From NCBI RefSeq assembly GCF_001468465.1, contig NZ_LNSA01000035.1, forward strand, positions 1 through 42,572: a stretch of DNA of 42,572 bases. The letters are read 5' to 3'. The notes under the pieces are model-generated. The model worked only from the letters and a program-made list of their open reading frames with translations. It did not search any database and was not told where the DNA came from. This stretch comes from Sphingopyxis sp. H115. Its GTDB lineage: Bacteria > Pseudomonadota > Alphaproteobacteria > Sphingomonadales > Sphingomonadaceae. Below, piece by piece: positions 9,210 through 19,561 of the stretch. A program made the translations under genes and the position numbers. Within the stretch, counting starts at the first letter, position 1, and the number at the start of each line of letters is the position of its first letter.

Positions 9210-10444
9210 TTCTTGTTCCAATTTCGGGTCATCGATACCCGAGCCGCATAAGGGTTTCGCCGGGTCAGCGACAAGAGCAAACCCATGCCGATCGACAGAG
9301 CGATGAAGGACGAACCGCCGTAGCTGATGAAGGGCAAGGTCATTCCCTTCGACGGGAAGATTTGCGTGTTCACAGCCATGTTGATCACCGCTTGGCCGCC
9401 GAACTGTGCGATCAGCCCCGCGACCGCGAGGATCAGGAAGCTGTCTTCCTCGTCGAGCAGGCGGACGAGGACGCGCACGATGATCGCAAGATAGAGGATC
9501 GCGATCGCGATGCACGCGATCATCCCGAACTCTTCGCCGATAACCGAGAAGATATAGTCGGTATGCGCTTCGGGCAGCTGGAATTTGGCGAGCCCGGCTC
9601 CGGGGCCGGTGCCGATCAGCCCGCCCGCAGTCAGCGTCGCGTGCGCCTTGTCGACCTGGAAGCTGTCGCCTTCGGCAAAGAGCCAGATGTTGATGCGCTG
9701 CTGCGCGACGGGGTAGAAGAAATAGGCAAGGATGATCCCCGCGACCCCCGCACCCGCGAGCATGCCCATGATCCGCATCGACAGGCCGGCGACAAGCACA
9801 AGCACGAACCAGGTCGCGGCGAAGATGATCGTCTGCCCAAGGTCAGGCTGGCTCATGAGCAGCAGCGCGATGACGCCGGTAAGCGCCGCGGCGAGCGGCA
9901 CGACGGGCAGACTCTGGTCGTGCAGGCGCAGCGATAATATCCACGCGAGCGACACCGCGAAGAAGGGCTTTAAGAATTCGGAAGGCTGGAGCCGGAACAC
10001 TCCGCTGCCCAGCCAGCGCTGCGCACCGTTCACCGAGGTGCCGACGAGCGGCACCAGGAACAGGAGCGCGAGGAAGACAATCGTACCGTAAATCGCGAAG
10101 CGCCGTGCCTGCGGCTTGGGCAGCATCGATACCATCAGCATCACGGGCACGCCGACGATCACCCACATCAGCTGGCGGTAGAAATAATAGAGCGGGTCGA
10201 GCGACGCGGTCGAGGTCGACAGTTTCTGCGCCGCCACGGGCGACGCGGCGGCTACCGCGACCAGCCCGACCGCGACGAGGATCGACACGAGAAGCAGGAG
10301 GACGCGATCGATTTCCCAGAACCACAGGCCCAGCGGCGTGCGGTCGGCGCGGCTGAGGCGCGGGCCGCGGCGTTTGGTCGCGCGCGTCGTCGCGATCACC
10401 GGGCGTTCGTTCGCGGTGTCCATATTGTCCATCCCCCCGCTCAT
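9206..10444 (-). CDS. ftsW: SEDS septal peptidoglycan glycosyltransferase FtsW
   Basis: Polytopic inner-membrane polymerase that works with FtsI to build septal peptidoglycan. After a basic cytoplasmic tail (about 45 residues) the sequence is a series of hydrophobic helices, consistent with about ten membrane spans. Family segments visible are LQPSEFLKPFFAVSLAWIL, TLTAGGLIGTGPGAG, AHTDYIFSVIGEEFG and the C-terminal FISYGGSSFIALSIGMGL. Length is 412 aa. The first ATG (10444) overlaps the murD stop as ATGA; two further in-frame ATGs (10432, 10423) are possible starts. Confidence 0.96.
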   Translation of the reverse strand: MSGGMDNMDTANERPVIATTRATKRRGPRLSRADRTPLGLWFWEIDRVLLLLVSILVAVGLVAVAAASPVAAQKLSTSTASLDPLYYFYRQLMWVIVGVPVMLMVSMLPKPQARRFAIYGTIVFLALLFLVPLVGTSVNGAQRWLGSGVFRLQPSEFLKPFFAVSLAWILSLRLHDQSLPVVPLAAALTGVIALLLMSQPDLGQTIIFAATWFVLVLVAGLSMRIMGMLAGAGVAGIILAYFFYPVAQQRINIWLFAEGDSFQVDKAHATLTAGGLIGTGPGAGLAKFQLPEAHTDYIFSVIGEEFGMIACIAIAILYLAIIVRVLVRLLDEEDSFLILAVAGLIAQFGGQAVINMAVNTQIFPSKGMTLPFISYGGSSFIALSIGMGLLLSLTRRNPYAARVSMTRNWNKK

Positions 10445-11745
10445 GCCCCAAGCGCCCGTACGAGCGTGCGGAACGCATCGCCGCGCTGTTCGTAATCCTT
10501 ATATTGGTCGAACGAGGCGCAGGCGGGCGACAGCAGGACGATGTCGCCGGACCTTGCCGCCGCAGCCGCCTGTTTCGCCGCTGTCGCCATGTCTCCCGAA
10601 CGCTCCACTGGGATCACGTCGCCGATTTCCGCCGCGAAACCCTCCATCGCCTCGCCGATCAGATAGGCGCGTTTCACATGGCCGAACCAAGGGCGGCACG
10701 CACCTAGTCCGTCGCCCTTTGCCTGCCCCCCGGCGATCCAGTGGATACGCTGGTCCGGCGCCGGCGGGAATGCCGCCAGCGCCGGTGCAGCGGAAGCCGC
10801 GTTGGTGGCCTTGCTGTCGTTATACCAGCGGACACCATCGGCTTCGCCGACCAATTCCATGCGGTGCGGCAGCGACGTGTAGGTCGCAAGACCACGTTCG
10901 ATCTGCTCGTCATTCAGCCCCAGCAGGCGGCAAACCGCGATCGCGCAGACGGCGTTCTGGGCGTTGTGCGGCCCCTGCAGCGCCGGCCAGCGCGCCTGAT
11001 CGGCGGGGTCTATATCCTTTGCCGAGACGCGATGGAGCCGGTGGTTGATGCGCCCGGCGATCATCTTCGACGGGTCATCGTCGACCGCGACGATCGCGAC
11101 CTGATCGCGGTGCTGGAGGCCGAACAGGCGCGCCTTCGACGCAGCATAGCCGGCAAATCCGTCGTAGCGATCGAGATGGTCGGGGCTGAGATTGGTCAGC
11201 ACCGCGATATCGCAGGCAAGGCTGTGCGACAGGTCGATCTGGTAACTCGACAGTTCGAGTACATAGACGCCATGTTCGGGAAGCGGATCGCGCGACAGGA
11301 TCGGCAGGCCGATGTTGCCGCCCATCAGCGCCGGGATACCCGCGCTTTCGAGCATATGGGTGACGAGCGCGGTGACGGTCGACTTGCCATTGGTGCCGGT
11401 GATGCCGACTACCTTGTGCGCCGGCAGTTCGCCGCGCGCCTCGGCAAAGAGTTCGATGTCGCCGATAACCGGGACGTGCGCTTCGCGCGCATGCGCGGCG
11501 ATCGGATGTCGGTTCAGCGGCACGCCCGGCGAGACGACGACGCCCGCGAAACCGATGAGGTCGATCTGGGTGGGGTCGCCGATATCGGCGCCGAGCGCCA
11601 TCGCGTCGTCGCGCGCGGCTTCGCGGTCGTCCCACGCGGTGACGCCCGCGCCGCTTGCGATCAACGCCTCGACCGTCGCGAGCCCCGAGCGCGCCAGTCC
11701 CAGCACCGCATAGCGGCGGCCAGCAAAGGCGCGCGAGGTGATCAC
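10441..11745 (-). CDS. murD: UDP-N-acetylmuramoyl-L-alanine--D-glutamate ligase
   Basis: Cytoplasmic Mur ligase that adds D-Glu to UDP-MurNAc-L-Ala. The P-loop [15 protein letters not shown] lies at about residues 115-129. [19 protein letters not shown] and [12 protein letters not shown] follow, and [17 protein letters not shown] in the C-terminal domain is typical of MurD. The start is GTG at 11745 (434 aa), sharing a GTGA overlap with the mraY stop. It also overlaps ftsW by 4 nt. Confidence 0.97.
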   Translation of the reverse strand: MITSRAFAGRRYAVLGLARSGLATVEALIASGAGVTAWDDREAARDDAMALGADIGDPTQIDLIGFAGVVVSPGVPLNRHPIAAHAREAHVPVIGDIELFAEARGELPAHKVVGITGTNGKSTVTALVTHMLESAGIPALMGGNIGLPILSRDPLPEHGVYVLELSSYQIDLSHSLACDIAVLTNLSPDHLDRYDGFAGYAASKARLFGLQHRDQVAIVAVDDDPSKMIAGRINHRLHRVSAKDIDPADQARWPALQGPHNAQNAVCAIAVCRLLGLNDEQIERGLATYTSLPHRMELVGEADGVRWYNDSKATNAASAAPALAAFPPAPDQRIHWIAGGQAKGDGLGACRPWFGHVKRAYLIGEAMEGFAAEIGDVIPVERSGDMATAAKQAAAAARSGDIVLLSPACASFDQYKDYEQRGDAFRTLVRALGA

Positions 11746-12812
11746 CGCAGTTTCAAGGTCGCGAGCCCTGCCAGCGCGAGGACGATCGAGACGATCCAGA
11801 AACGGATGACGACGGTCGATTCGGGCCAGCCGAGTTGCTCGAAATGATGGTGGATCGGCGCCATGCGGAAGACGCGCTTGCCCGTCCTCTTATACCAGAA
11901 GACCTGGATGATCACCGATAGCGCCTCGACCACGAACAGCCCGCCGACAAGGACGAGGACCAGTTCATGCTGCGCGGTCACCGCGATCGTCGCGAGCGCG
12001 CCGCCGAGCGCAAGGCTGCCCGTATCACCCATGAAGACGGCGGCGGGGGGCGCATTGAACCACAGGAAGGCAAGGCAGGCGCCGATGATCGCGGCCGCGA
12101 ACACCGCAAGCTCGCCCGCGCCGGGAACGTGCGGGATGCCAAGATATTCGGCGAATTTCACATTGCCCGACAGATAAACGATGACGAGGAAGGTCAGGCT
12201 GGCGATGATCACCGGGAAAGTCGCGAGCCCGTCGAGCCCGTCGGTCAGGTTCACCGCATTGCCGAAGCCGACGATCAATATCATCGCGAACACATAATAG
12301 AGCGGCCCCAAAGGGATCACGATGCCGCTGAAAAAGGGCAGGTAAAGGTCGGTGCCGGTGCGCGAGACGATCAGCAGCACCGCGACCCCCGCGATCAGGA
12401 ATTCGACGAGCAGGCGCACGCGCCCCGGAATGCCGCGGTGGCTGGCCTTGGTCACCTTGTCGAGATCGTCGAGAAAGCCGACGGCGGCAAAGCCGCCGGT
12501 CACGAAAATGCACGCCCAGACGAAGCGGTTGGACAAATCCATCCAGAGCAGCGCCGAGATCATCAGCGAAATGAGGATCATCAACCCCCCCATCGTCGGC
12601 GTGCCCTTTTTCGCGAGATGGCTTTGCGGGCCGTCGTCGCGGATCGGCTGCCCCTTCCCCTGCCGCATACGCAGCATCAGGATGAAGCGCGGCCCGATCC
12701 ACAGACCGAGGATCAGCGCGGTCGCGACCGCAGCCCCCGAGCGAAAACTCAGATAGCGAATGAGGTTGAGAGCCCCCGGAAAGCCAAGCCATTCCGCCAG
12801 CCAATATAACAT
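11742..12812 (-). CDS. mraY: Phospho-N-acetylmuramoyl-pentapeptide transferase (lipid I synthase)
   Basis: Integral membrane enzyme that transfers phospho-MurNAc-pentapeptide to undecaprenyl phosphate to make lipid I. Family motifs visible are [17 protein letters not shown] (early loop), [13 protein letters not shown] with catalytic-site aspartates, [13 protein letters not shown], and the [13 protein letters not shown] loop near the C-terminus. Hydrophobic segments throughout fit about ten membrane helices. I use ATG at 12812 (356 aa), which overlaps the murF stop by one base (TGATG); TTG at 12815 is the alternative. Confidence 0.97.
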   Translation of the reverse strand: MLYWLAEWLGFPGALNLIRYLSFRSGAAVATALILGLWIGPRFILMLRMRQGKGQPIRDDGPQSHLAKKGTPTMGGLMILISLMISALLWMDLSNRFVWACIFVTGGFAAVGFLDDLDKVTKASHRGIPGRVRLLVEFLIAGVAVLLIVSRTGTDLYLPFFSGIVIPLGPLYYVFAMILIVGFGNAVNLTDGLDGLATFPVIIASLTFLVIVYLSGNVKFAEYLGIPHVPGAGELAVFAAAIIGACLAFLWFNAPPAAVFMGDTGSLALGGALATIAVTAQHELVLVLVGGLFVVEALSVIIQVFWYKRTGKRVFRMAPIHHHFEQLGWPESTVVIRFWIVSIVLALAGLATLKLR

Positions 12813-14188
12813 CAATAATCCCCGCTCATCAGCGCCATCACGATATGCGACAGGCCGACGCTGTTCGACCCTTTGACCAGCACGGCGTCGCCCGGACGGA
12901 TCACGTCCTTGAGCCGCGCCGTCGCAGCCGAGTGGGCGGGCACATGCTCGAAATCGATGCGCCCCTCAAGCGCTTTGGCGAGCGGCGCCATCTCGTCGCC
13001 GACAAGCAGGGCGAATTGCACTCCCGCAGCGACGAGCGGAGCCGCAAGACCCGCATGATAGGCCTCGCCGCCGGCCCCCAGCTCCTTCATTGACCCCAGA
13101 ATCGCGACTTTGCGGTCCGCGGATTCGGTGCCGAGTTGGCTGATGGTGGCCGCCATCGACGCGGGATTGGCGTTATAGCTTTCGTCGATGACGAGGATAT
13201 GGCCGCCGGGCACCGCGACGCGGTGGCGTGCGCCGCGGCCGGCAAGCCCGCCCATTTCGGCAAAGGCCAGGCCCGCCGCGGGCAGGTCGCCGCCGACCGC
13301 TTTTACCGCGGCAAGCACCGCGAGCGAATTGGCGACCCAGTGCGCGCCGGCCTGTGCGATCGTGAAACAGAGCAACGAATCCTGCACCTGCGCAGTGACG
13401 AGCGAACCGCCCAGCCCGTCGGGCAGCCAGTCGACCGCGCGCACATCGGCGCCCTCATTCACCCCGAAGCTGACGATCTGCGCGGCGTGGCGTTCGGCCT
13501 TGGCGCGGAGGCGCGCATAATGCGGGCTGTCGAAGGGCACGATGGCAGTGCCGCCGGACTCGATCCCTTCGAAAATCTCTCCCTTCGCATCGGCAATCGC
13601 TTCCTCGCTGCCAAAAAATTCCATATGCGCTGGGGCGATGGTGGTGACGATGGCGACGTGCGGGCGGACGATGCGCGTCAGCGCCGCGAGTTCGCCGGCA
13701 TGGTTCATCCCCATTTCCAAGATGCCATAATCGGCGGTCGAGGGCATGCGCGCAAGGCTGAGCGGCACCCCGACGTGGTTGTTGTAACTTTTAACCGAGC
13801 GGTGCGCCTTGCCGGGGCGGAAGCGGTCGAGCGCCGCGAACAGCGCCTCCTTCGTCCCCGTCTTGCCCGCCGATCCGGTGACGCCGATGATGCGCCCATG
13901 GCTGCGCGCGCGCGATGCGATACCGAGCGCATTCAGCGCGGCCGCGCTGTCGGCGACGCGGACATGCGGATGGTCGATCGCGCTTTCGCAGACGATGCCC
14001 GCGGCGCCAGCGGCTATCGCCTTGTCGATAAACGCATGGCCGTCGGCGACCTCGCCCTTCATCGCGATGAAAAGGTCGCCCTTCGTCACTTCGCGCGAGT
14101 CGAAGGCGACGCCCTGTACGGTGAAGTCGGTGCTCGCGACGCCGCCCGTGGCAGCGGCGATGGCGCGCGCGGTCCAGAGCGGGTTCAT
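12812..14188 (-). CDS. murF: UDP-MurNAc-tripeptide--D-alanyl-D-alanine ligase
   Basis: Completes the pentapeptide precursor by adding D-Ala-D-Ala, the product of DdlB in the same cluster. The N-terminal domain includes [20 protein letters not shown]. The P-loop [15 protein letters not shown] (about residues 102-116) has the MurF-type GKTxTKE ending. [15 protein letters not shown] and [11 protein letters not shown] follow as expected. Length 458 aa. It overlaps murE by an ATGA junction and mraY by one base. Confidence 0.97.
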   Translation of the reverse strand: MNPLWTARAIAAATGGVASTDFTVQGVAFDSREVTKGDLFIAMKGEVADGHAFIDKAIAAGAAGIVCESAIDHPHVRVADSAAALNALGIASRARSHGRIIGVTGSAGKTGTKEALFAALDRFRPGKAHRSVKSYNNHVGVPLSLARMPSTADYGILEMGMNHAGELAALTRIVRPHVAIVTTIAPAHMEFFGSEEAIADAKGEIFEGIESGGTAIVPFDSPHYARLRAKAERHAAQIVSFGVNEGADVRAVDWLPDGLGGSLVTAQVQDSLLCFTIAQAGAHWVANSLAVLAAVKAVGGDLPAAGLAFAEMGGLAGRGARHRVAVPGGHILVIDESYNANPASMAATISQLGTESADRKVAILGSMKELGAGGEAYHAGLAAPLVAAGVQFALLVGDEMAPLAKALEGRIDFEHVPAHSAATARLKDVIRPGDAVLVKGSNSVGLSHIVMALMSGDY

Positions 14189-15624
14189 GCCGCCTCCTCG
14201 CGCGCGACGGTCACATCGTCGAAGGGGATGACGTGCATCGCGTCGCCTCGCCCGACGATCTGGCCCTGCTCATGCCCCTTGCCCGCGATACAAACGATGT
14301 CGTCGGCGCCCGCCGCGGCGATGGCGGCGGCGATCGCCGCGCGGCGATCGCCGATTACCTCGGCCCGGGGCGCGGCAGCGGCGATGGCGTTACGGATGGC
14401 AACGGGGTCTTCGCCGCGCGGATTGTCGTCGGTGATAAACAGCAAATCGGCCTTAGCCGCCGCGATCTTGCCCATTTCGGGGCGCTTCGCCTGATCGCGG
14501 TCTCCGCCCGCGCCGAAAACGAGGATCAGCCGGCCGCTCGCATGCGGGCGCAGCGCGTCGAGCGCGGCCTCGATCGCATCGGGCGTATGGGCATAATCGA
14601 CATAGACGGGCGCGCCCGTCCGGGCGATCGCTGCGCGTTCGAGCCGGCCGCGTACCGGCTGGAGCCGCGCGAGATTGCCGAGCGTCTGCGCTACATCGCC
14701 GCCGGTCGCGATCACAAGACCCGCAGACACAAGCGCATTGGCGGCCTGATAAGCGCCAATCAGCGGCAGATTCACTTTTTGGAGGAGGTCGCCAGCTGCG
14801 ATGACGAGCGATTGGCCAAGTTGGGTCGGCTCGCGCGAAACGAGGCGCAGCGCCTCGCCGCCCGCCCCGACGGTCAGCAGACGGTGGCCGTGCGCCCGAA
14901 CCGCGGCGATTACCGGCGCAGAATATTCGTCGTCGGCCCACACGACGGCCGCCCCGCCGGGTTCGACCACCTCCGAAAAAAGCCGCAACTTGGCGCCGAG
15001 ATAGGCCTCCATCGTGCCATGATAATCGAGATGATCGTGGCTCAAATTGGTGAAAGCCGCCGCCTTCACCGGCAGCCCCTCGGTCCGATACTGATCGAGC
15101 CCATGACTGGAGGCCTCGAACGCCGCATGCGTGACGCCTTCGGCGGCGAGCCCCGACATATTCGACAGGAAGGTGACGATGTCGGGCGTGGTGAGCCCCG
15201 TCGAAGCGCTTTCCATCGACGTCGTGATACCTAGCGTGCCGATCGACGCGGCGTTGACCCCCGCCATCCGCCACAACTGGCGCGTCATTTCGACGGTCGA
15301 TGTCTTGCCGTTCGTGCCCGTCACCGCGACGCAGGTTGCAGGAAAGCGGTGAAAAAAGCGCGCCGCGATATGCGCGAAGGCGCGGCGCGGGTTGGCGTCG
15401 GCAACATGCACCACGCCCTCCACCTTCGCCTCGGGCCGCGCGACAACCGCGACCGCGCCCGCCTCGACCGCTGCGGCAATGAAATCCTCGCCGTTGAATC
15501 TTTCTCCGACGAACGCACCGAAGATCGTTCCCGGCGCGACCTTGCGGTGGTCGATCGCAAGTCCCGTCACCACGGGATCGCTGCCCTCCAGCGTCTGATC
15601 TTCGAGCAGCGCAGCGAGACGCAT
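14185..15624 (-). CDS. murE: UDP-MurNAc-L-Ala-D-Glu--2,6-diaminopimelate ligase
   Basis: Adds the third stem-peptide residue. The P-loop VTGTNGKTSTVEM is at about residues 101-113, and EASSHGLDQYR, NLSHDHLDYHG and VDYAHTPDAIE are MurE hallmarks. The substrate-recognition motif DNPR (within TDDNPRGEDP) indicates meso-diaminopimelate rather than lysine, as in other Gram-negative bacteria. Length 479 aa. The ATG overlaps the ftsI stop by one base (TGATG), and the stop overlaps murF (ATGA). Confidence 0.97.
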   Translation of the reverse strand: MRLAALLEDQTLEGSDPVVTGLAIDHRKVAPGTIFGAFVGERFNGEDFIAAAVEAGAVAVVARPEAKVEGVVHVADANPRRAFAHIAARFFHRFPATCVAVTGTNGKTSTVEMTRQLWRMAGVNAASIGTLGITTSMESASTGLTTPDIVTFLSNMSGLAAEGVTHAAFEASSHGLDQYRTEGLPVKAAAFTNLSHDHLDYHGTMEAYLGAKLRLFSEVVEPGGAAVVWADDEYSAPVIAAVRAHGHRLLTVGAGGEALRLVSREPTQLGQSLVIAAGDLLQKVNLPLIGAYQAANALVSAGLVIATGGDVAQTLGNLARLQPVRGRLERAAIARTGAPVYVDYAHTPDAIEAALDALRPHASGRLILVFGAGGDRDQAKRPEMGKIAAAKADLLFITDDNPRGEDPVAIRNAIAAAAPRAEVIGDRRAAIAAAIAAAGADDIVCIAGKGHEQGQIVGRGDAMHVIPFDDVTVAREEAA

Positions 15625-17312
15625 CAGTGCGCCTCCTCGCCTCTCCGCAGCAGCGGAGTCAGTTCGGACACATCGACGTCGCGGCTTTGGTCAGGAAATA
15701 CGCCGAGCATCGGGCCGGCGCGCGTTACGACCTTGCGCACCACGGGCGCCGCGGTCCAGCCCGCCGTGCGCTGCCCGGAGCTATAAGCATTGCCCTTGGG
15801 CTCGTCGATCATCACGAGCACGACATAACGCGGATTGTCCATCGGGAAGGCCGCGGCGAAGGTCGAGACGAGCGAATGGCGGCGATAGCCGCCCGCCCCA
15901 GGCTTTTCGGCGGACCCGGTCTTCCCGCCGACGCGGAACCCTGGAGCATCGGCCTGCTTTCCCGTGCCATCGGAAACGATCAGGCGAAGCAGCTGGCGCA
16001 TCCGCGCGCTGGTCGCCGCCTTGAACACGCGGCGCCCTTGCGGCGGCGCCTTGTCGCCGAGCCTCAGCATCGTTGCGGGGCGATAGATGCCGCCGTTGAC
16101 GAGCGCGGCATAAGCGCTGGCAAGGTGCAGCGGCGTCACCGCGATGCCGTGGCCATAGCTGGTCGTCATCGTCGTGACCCGGCCCCAGTTTTTCGGCCAG
16201 AGCGGGAAGGCGCGCTCCTTGAGATCGATTTGCGCCCGCTTGTCGAAATCGAGGTTACGAAAGAGCCGTTCCAGATTTTCGCGGCCGAGTTCGTCGGCGA
16301 TGCGCGCGGTCGCGATGTTCGAACTTTCGATCAGCGTTTCGGGCACATTGTACCAGCGACCCGGGTGGCTGTCGCGGATGCGGAAGCCCGCGATCGGCAG
16401 CGGCGCGGTCGCGTCGTAACGACGCGCCATGCTGGTCACCACGCCGTCGTCGATCGCGGCGCCGATCGACAGCGGCTTGAAGGTCGAGCCCAGTTCATAG
16501 AGATTATAGGTGACCGAGTTGCGGCGTGTCGTCGGATCGCTGCCCGCCAGCTTGTTCGGATTGAAGGTCGGGAGCGAGGTCATCGCCGCGACTTCGCCCG
16601 TATGGACGTCGAGGATCACGCCGGCGCCGCCGATCGCTTCGAGGTTGGCGACCGCGGCGCTCAGCTCGCTTTCGAGCACGCCTTGGACGCGCGCGTCGAT
16701 CGACAGCGCGAGCGGATCGCCGCGGGTCGCCTTGTCGATCAGGCGCTGGTCGAACGCTCCTTCCACGCCGGTGACGCCATGGCCCTCGGCGTTGGTAAAG
16801 CCGAGCACGTGCGCGGCGAGGGTCGACTGCGGATAGAGGCGCTCCTTTTCGCGCGGAAAGTCGAAGCCGACGTCGCCGATCGCGTTCACCGCCGCGACCT
16901 GGTCGGGCAGCGCGCGGCGGCGGATGTAGGTTGGACGCGGCCCGCTCAGCTTGGCGAGCAGATCCTCGCGCGACATGTCTGGGAAAATCTTGTGCAGCTC
17001 GTCAGCCAGATATAGCCGGTCGTTGAGCAACTTCGACGGGACCACGCGGATCGAATAGCCGTCGATCGTCCGCGCGAGCGGAACGCCGTGGCGGTCGACA
17101 ATATCGGCACGCGCCGGAACAAATGCCGTGGCGGCGCGGTGGCCCGACGAGGTATCGAAAAGCGCAAAATAGAGAAGGCGGACCGATACAACCAAAAAAG
17201 CCGCCGCGAACAGCAGCATCAGGATCATCAAACGCTGCTGCGCGGTCAGCAATATCTGCTGCCGCACACCAGCGGTGCGAACCCGGGTCGGACGGACGAC
17301 CAGCGTGTTCAT
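15624..17312 (-). CDS. ftsI: Septal peptidoglycan transpeptidase FtsI (PBP3)
   Basis: Class B penicillin-binding protein that cross-links septal peptidoglycan with FtsW. The sequence shows a short basic cytoplasmic tail, one transmembrane anchor (about residues 28-50) and a PBP dimerisation domain beginning RADIVDRHGVPLA. The transpeptidase triad is STFK (catalytic Ser about 276), SSN (about 330-332) and KTGS (Lys about 464). I take ATG at 17312 (562 aa), which gives an ATGA overlap with ftsL; the open frame upstream to 17702 lies within ftsL. It overlaps murE by 1 nt. Confidence 0.97.
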   Translation of the reverse strand: MNTLVVRPTRVRTAGVRQQILLTAQQRLMILMLLFAAAFLVVSVRLLYFALFDTSSGHRAATAFVPARADIVDRHGVPLARTIDGYSIRVVPSKLLNDRLYLADELHKIFPDMSREDLLAKLSGPRPTYIRRRALPDQVAAVNAIGDVGFDFPREKERLYPQSTLAAHVLGFTNAEGHGVTGVEGAFDQRLIDKATRGDPLALSIDARVQGVLESELSAAVANLEAIGGAGVILDVHTGEVAAMTSLPTFNPNKLAGSDPTTRRNSVTYNLYELGSTFKPLSIGAAIDDGVVTSMARRYDATAPLPIAGFRIRDSHPGRWYNVPETLIESSNIATARIADELGRENLERLFRNLDFDKRAQIDLKERAFPLWPKNWGRVTTMTTSYGHGIAVTPLHLASAYAALVNGGIYRPATMLRLGDKAPPQGRRVFKAATSARMRQLLRLIVSDGTGKQADAPGFRVGGKTGSAEKPGAGGYRRHSLVSTFAAAFPMDNPRYVVLVMIDEPKGNAYSSGQRTAGWTAAPVVRKVVTRAGPMLGVFPDQSRDVDVSELTPLLRRGEEAH

Positions 17313-17911
17313 CGGCCGGACGCTCCTCCTGCCGCTTCGGCCGCCGCGGCGCGCTTCAGGTCGGCAAGCGTCGATTCGGCGAGCAATTGATCCTCGATCA
17401 TCTTGAGCTGTTCGCGGCGACGCGTTGGCGCCATGCGCGGCGGGGTGTCGCTGCGGATCGCGCTTTCGGCCTGCGCCAGTACGACGGGCTTGGTAGCGGA
17501 CTTCGTCGTTGCCGACGGCTTTTCCGCGTCGGCGTCGGGCGCGGTGGGCGTACCGACGGGCGAGACCATCGCCATCAGCACCGGCGCGACCTCGTTCGCG
17601 CCGCGCGCACGCGGCAGCCGGTCGAGCGATGCGAGTTGGCGCTCGTTTGCCAGATATTGACCGGCATCGGGCGCCGAATAGCCGAAGGTGTCGGCGTTCC
17701 ACTGTTCGAGCTGGCGCATCGAAGCGCGGACCGCGAGCTCGGACTCCAGGTAGCGGATATTGTCACGCGTTCGGACGATGTCGCGCTCGATACGCGTCAA
17801 TTCGCTGCGCGTCGCCGCAACCTTGAGCGACACGGGATAGAGCATCATCGCGAAGATGAGCACGAGCAGGACCAGGCCGATTCCCTGGAGCTTGCGGGCC
17901 GCCATCAGCAT
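17309..17911 (-). CDS. ftsL: FtsL-like cell division protein with long C-terminal tail
   Basis: Small bitopic protein in the ftsL position between rsmH and ftsI. Residues 9-28 form one transmembrane helix ([20 protein letters not shown]). It is followed by a coiled-coil-like region (about 30-75, [20 protein letters not shown]), as expected for the periplasmic heptad region of FtsL that pairs with FtsB. The remaining 120 or so residues are Ala/Pro/Glu-rich and low in obvious structure, making the protein (200 aa) clearly longer than E. coli FtsL. The start ATG 17911 has AAGGAGG 7 nt upstream inside rsmH and overlaps it by 7 nt; ATG 17905 is an alternative. Identity rests on position and architecture because FtsL sequences diverge strongly. 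Confidence 0.8.
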   Translation of the reverse strand: MLMAARKLQGIGLVLLVLIFAMMLYPVSLKVAATRSELTRIERDIVRTRDNIRYLESELAVRASMRQLEQWNADTFGYSAPDAGQYLANERQLASLDRLPRARGANEVAPVLMAMVSPVGTPTAPDADAEKPSATTKSATKPVVLAQAESAIRSDTPPRMAPTRRREQLKMIEDQLLAESTLADLKRAAAAEAAGGASGR

Positions 17912-18900
17912 GACATTGCCTCCTTGCCTGACTTGTCTTGGGCCGATTGTGCCGGCGCCGCGGTCCGGATCGCACTGCGCAGCGTCGCCGAGCGTGCGCG
18001 CGGATTGCGCGCTTCTTCTTCCTTGCCCGGTCGCACCTTGCGCGCCGGAGTTTCGAAAGTTGCGGCCCGCGCCTGAGAGGTTGGCGCGGGCCGGTGGCGC
18101 GAACCGGCGGCATCGCCTCCGCTGCGTTCGCGCAGGAAATTCTTCACGATCCGGTCCTCGGTGCTGTGAAAGCTGACAACGGCAAGGCGGCCGCCCGGAC
18201 GCAGTACCCGTTCGGCTGCGTTGAGCCCCGCGACGAGTTCGTCGAGTTCCGAATTGATGTGAATGCGGATCGCCTGAAAGCTTTTGGTCGACGGATCCTT
18301 GGGCGCGCCGGGCGGGTGGCGCAGCGCCTTGCGGATCACCGTCGCAAGCTCACCGGTGCGCGTCAGCGGGCGTGCGGCGACGATCGCGCGCGCCACGCGG
18401 CGCGACTGGCGTTCGTCGCCATAGTGAAAGAGGACATCGGCAATCTCGGTCTCGTCGGCGCTGTTGAGCCAGTCGGCGGCGCTTTTCCCCTCCTGCGCCA
18501 TGCGCATGTCGAGCGGGCCATCCTTCTGAAACGAGAAGCCACGTTCGTCGCGATCGAGCTGCATTGAGGAGACGCCGATGTCGAATGTGATGCCGTCGAC
18601 CGCATCGATCCCGCGCTCGGCGAGCAGCCGGTCGATCTCGCCGAAGCGGCCGTGGATCAGCGTGAGCCTGCCGCCGGCCTGTTCGACCAGCGCCTGCCCT
18701 TCGGCGATCGCGTCGGGATCGCGGTCGCAGGCAACAACCTCTGCGCCCGCAGCGAGCATCGCGCGCGTGTAGCCTCCGGCGCCGAAAGTCGCATCGACAT
18801 GGCGCTCGCCCGGGGCGATGGCGAGTGCGGCGATGACTTCTTCACGGAGGACCGGATCGTGGCGCGGATCCCGAGACAGTTCGTGGGAAAAGTCGGTCAC
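17905..18900 (-). CDS. rsmH: 16S rRNA (cytosine-1402-N4) methyltransferase
   Basis: SAM-dependent methyltransferase (MraW) that modifies C1402 in the ribosomal P site. HDPVLREEV at the N-terminus, the SAM-binding [16 protein letters not shown] (about residues 34-49), [18 protein letters not shown] and the C-terminal [19 protein letters not shown] are family hallmarks. GTG at 18900 (331 aa) gives a GTGA overlap with mraZ and a start MTDFSHEL close to the first conserved block; the longer in-frame extension lies in mraZ. It overlaps ftsL by 7 nt. Confidence 0.97.
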   Translation of the reverse strand: MTDFSHELSRDPRHDPVLREEVIAALAIAPGERHVDATFGAGGYTRAMLAAGAEVVACDRDPDAIAEGQALVEQAGGRLTLIHGRFGEIDRLLAERGIDAVDGITFDIGVSSMQLDRDERGFSFQKDGPLDMRMAQEGKSAADWLNSADETEIADVLFHYGDERQSRRVARAIVAARPLTRTGELATVIRKALRHPPGAPKDPSTKSFQAIRIHINSELDELVAGLNAAERVLRPGGRLAVVSFHSTEDRIVKNFLRERSGGDAAGSRHRPAPTSQARAATFETPARKVRPGKEEEARNPRARSATLRSAIRTAAPAQSAQDKSGKEAMSC

Positions 18901-19397
18901 TTGCGCCCCTTCCCTTTCGTGGCGTCCCAAGAGGCCGCGAGGCGCTGGAGCACCGGATCAGCCTCGGCGCATTCGGCCAGCGTCGCCAGCCACCAGATTT
19001 CGAGGCGACGCCCCGAGCCCACAAAAGCGGTCGCGCCGGCATCGCCGACGCGGTCACGATGGATGAAACTGGGAAGGAAGCGGCCGCTGTCGTCAAGCGC
19101 ATAGGGCTCGGTGTAACTGAAGCGCTTCTTGAACTCGCCATCCTCGTCGAAATCGAGGTTGCGCAACCGGGCGGTCTCGCGGTCACGCTCGATCTCGCCG
19201 TTCAGCCGATCATACTGGTCCTGGCCATAGGCGACAAGGCAGGGCAGCTTTTCATGGAACCCAACCCAAAGCACGCGCTGGCCGTCCGCATTGAGGGGCA
19301 CATTGTTGCGGAACTGTGAGGGGACGGCGACGCGCCCTTTGCCATCGATCGCGGCGAAATTGGTGCCCGCATACTGGCCGGGCGTCACAATCGCCAT
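18897..19397 (-). CDS. mraZ: Transcriptional regulator MraZ
   Basis: AbrB-fold DNA-binding protein that, in E. coli, represses its own dcw promoter by binding G-rich direct repeats. The first half contains the conserved [15 protein letters not shown] segment of the first AbrB-like repeat. The second contains [24 protein letters not shown] of the second repeat. I use ATG at 19397 (166 aa), preceded by a G-rich ribosome site 8 nt upstream; the longer frame to 19475 adds a non-conserved leader. It is first in the cluster, with candidate operator repeats about 125 nt upstream of its start. Confidence 0.95.
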   Translation of the reverse strand: MAIVTPGQYAGTNFAAIDGKGRVAVPSQFRNNVPLNADGQRVLWVGFHEKLPCLVAYGQDQYDRLNGEIERDRETARLRNLDFDEDGEFKKRFSYTEPYALDDSGRFLPSFIHRDRVGDAGATAFVGSGRRLEIWWLATLAECAEADPVLQRLAASWDATKGKGRK

Positions 19398-19445
19398 CGC
19401 TCTGCCCCCCGTATCCGCGCCACCGGGCAAAACTTCCCCATCCCC

Positions 19446-19461
19446 GGAATCACGGGATTCC
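19446..19461. promoter_or_regulatory. Palindrome with paired GANTC sites in mraZ leader
   Basis: GGAATC-ACGG-GATTCC is a perfect 6-bp inverted repeat with a 4-nt spacer, and each arm contains one GANTC site (19447-19451, 19456-19460). Two more GANTC sites lie at 19497-19501 and 19586-19590, giving four within 144 nt. GANTC is the target of the CcrM methyltransferase in alphaproteobacteria and is read by GcrA at cell-cycle promoters. A role in timing dcw transcription is inferred. Confidence 0.45.
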
Positions 19462-19511
19462 AGCTGGTTCGGCACGGGTGGAGATTGCCCCTCTCCGATT
19501 CCTGACTATCA

Positions 19512-19561
19512 ACTATAGATCGGGGTGAAAAGGGGTAATTTAGGGTGAAATAGGGAATTCA
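19512..19561 (-). promoter_or_regulatory. Candidate dcw promoter with MraZ-type operator repeats
   Basis: On the plus strand, four units with an exact 10-bp period (GGGGTGAAAA, GGGGTAATTT, AGGGTGAAAT, AGGGAATTCA) occupy 19522-19561. MraZ operators described in E. coli and mollicutes are short G-run repeats at the same 10-bp spacing. Immediately downstream in the mraZ sense lies TATAGT (19512-19517), a good -10 box. The -35 region would fall inside the repeats (weak AATTAC), so MraZ binding would occlude RNA polymerase. Predicted transcription start is near 19503-19505, giving a leader of about 105 nt. Promoter and repression are inferred. Confidence 0.65.

Noticed and set aside
9210..9515. 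N-terminal extension of MurG
   Set aside because: It overlaps the ftsW coding sequence in another frame, and the MurG signature begins at ATG 9209.
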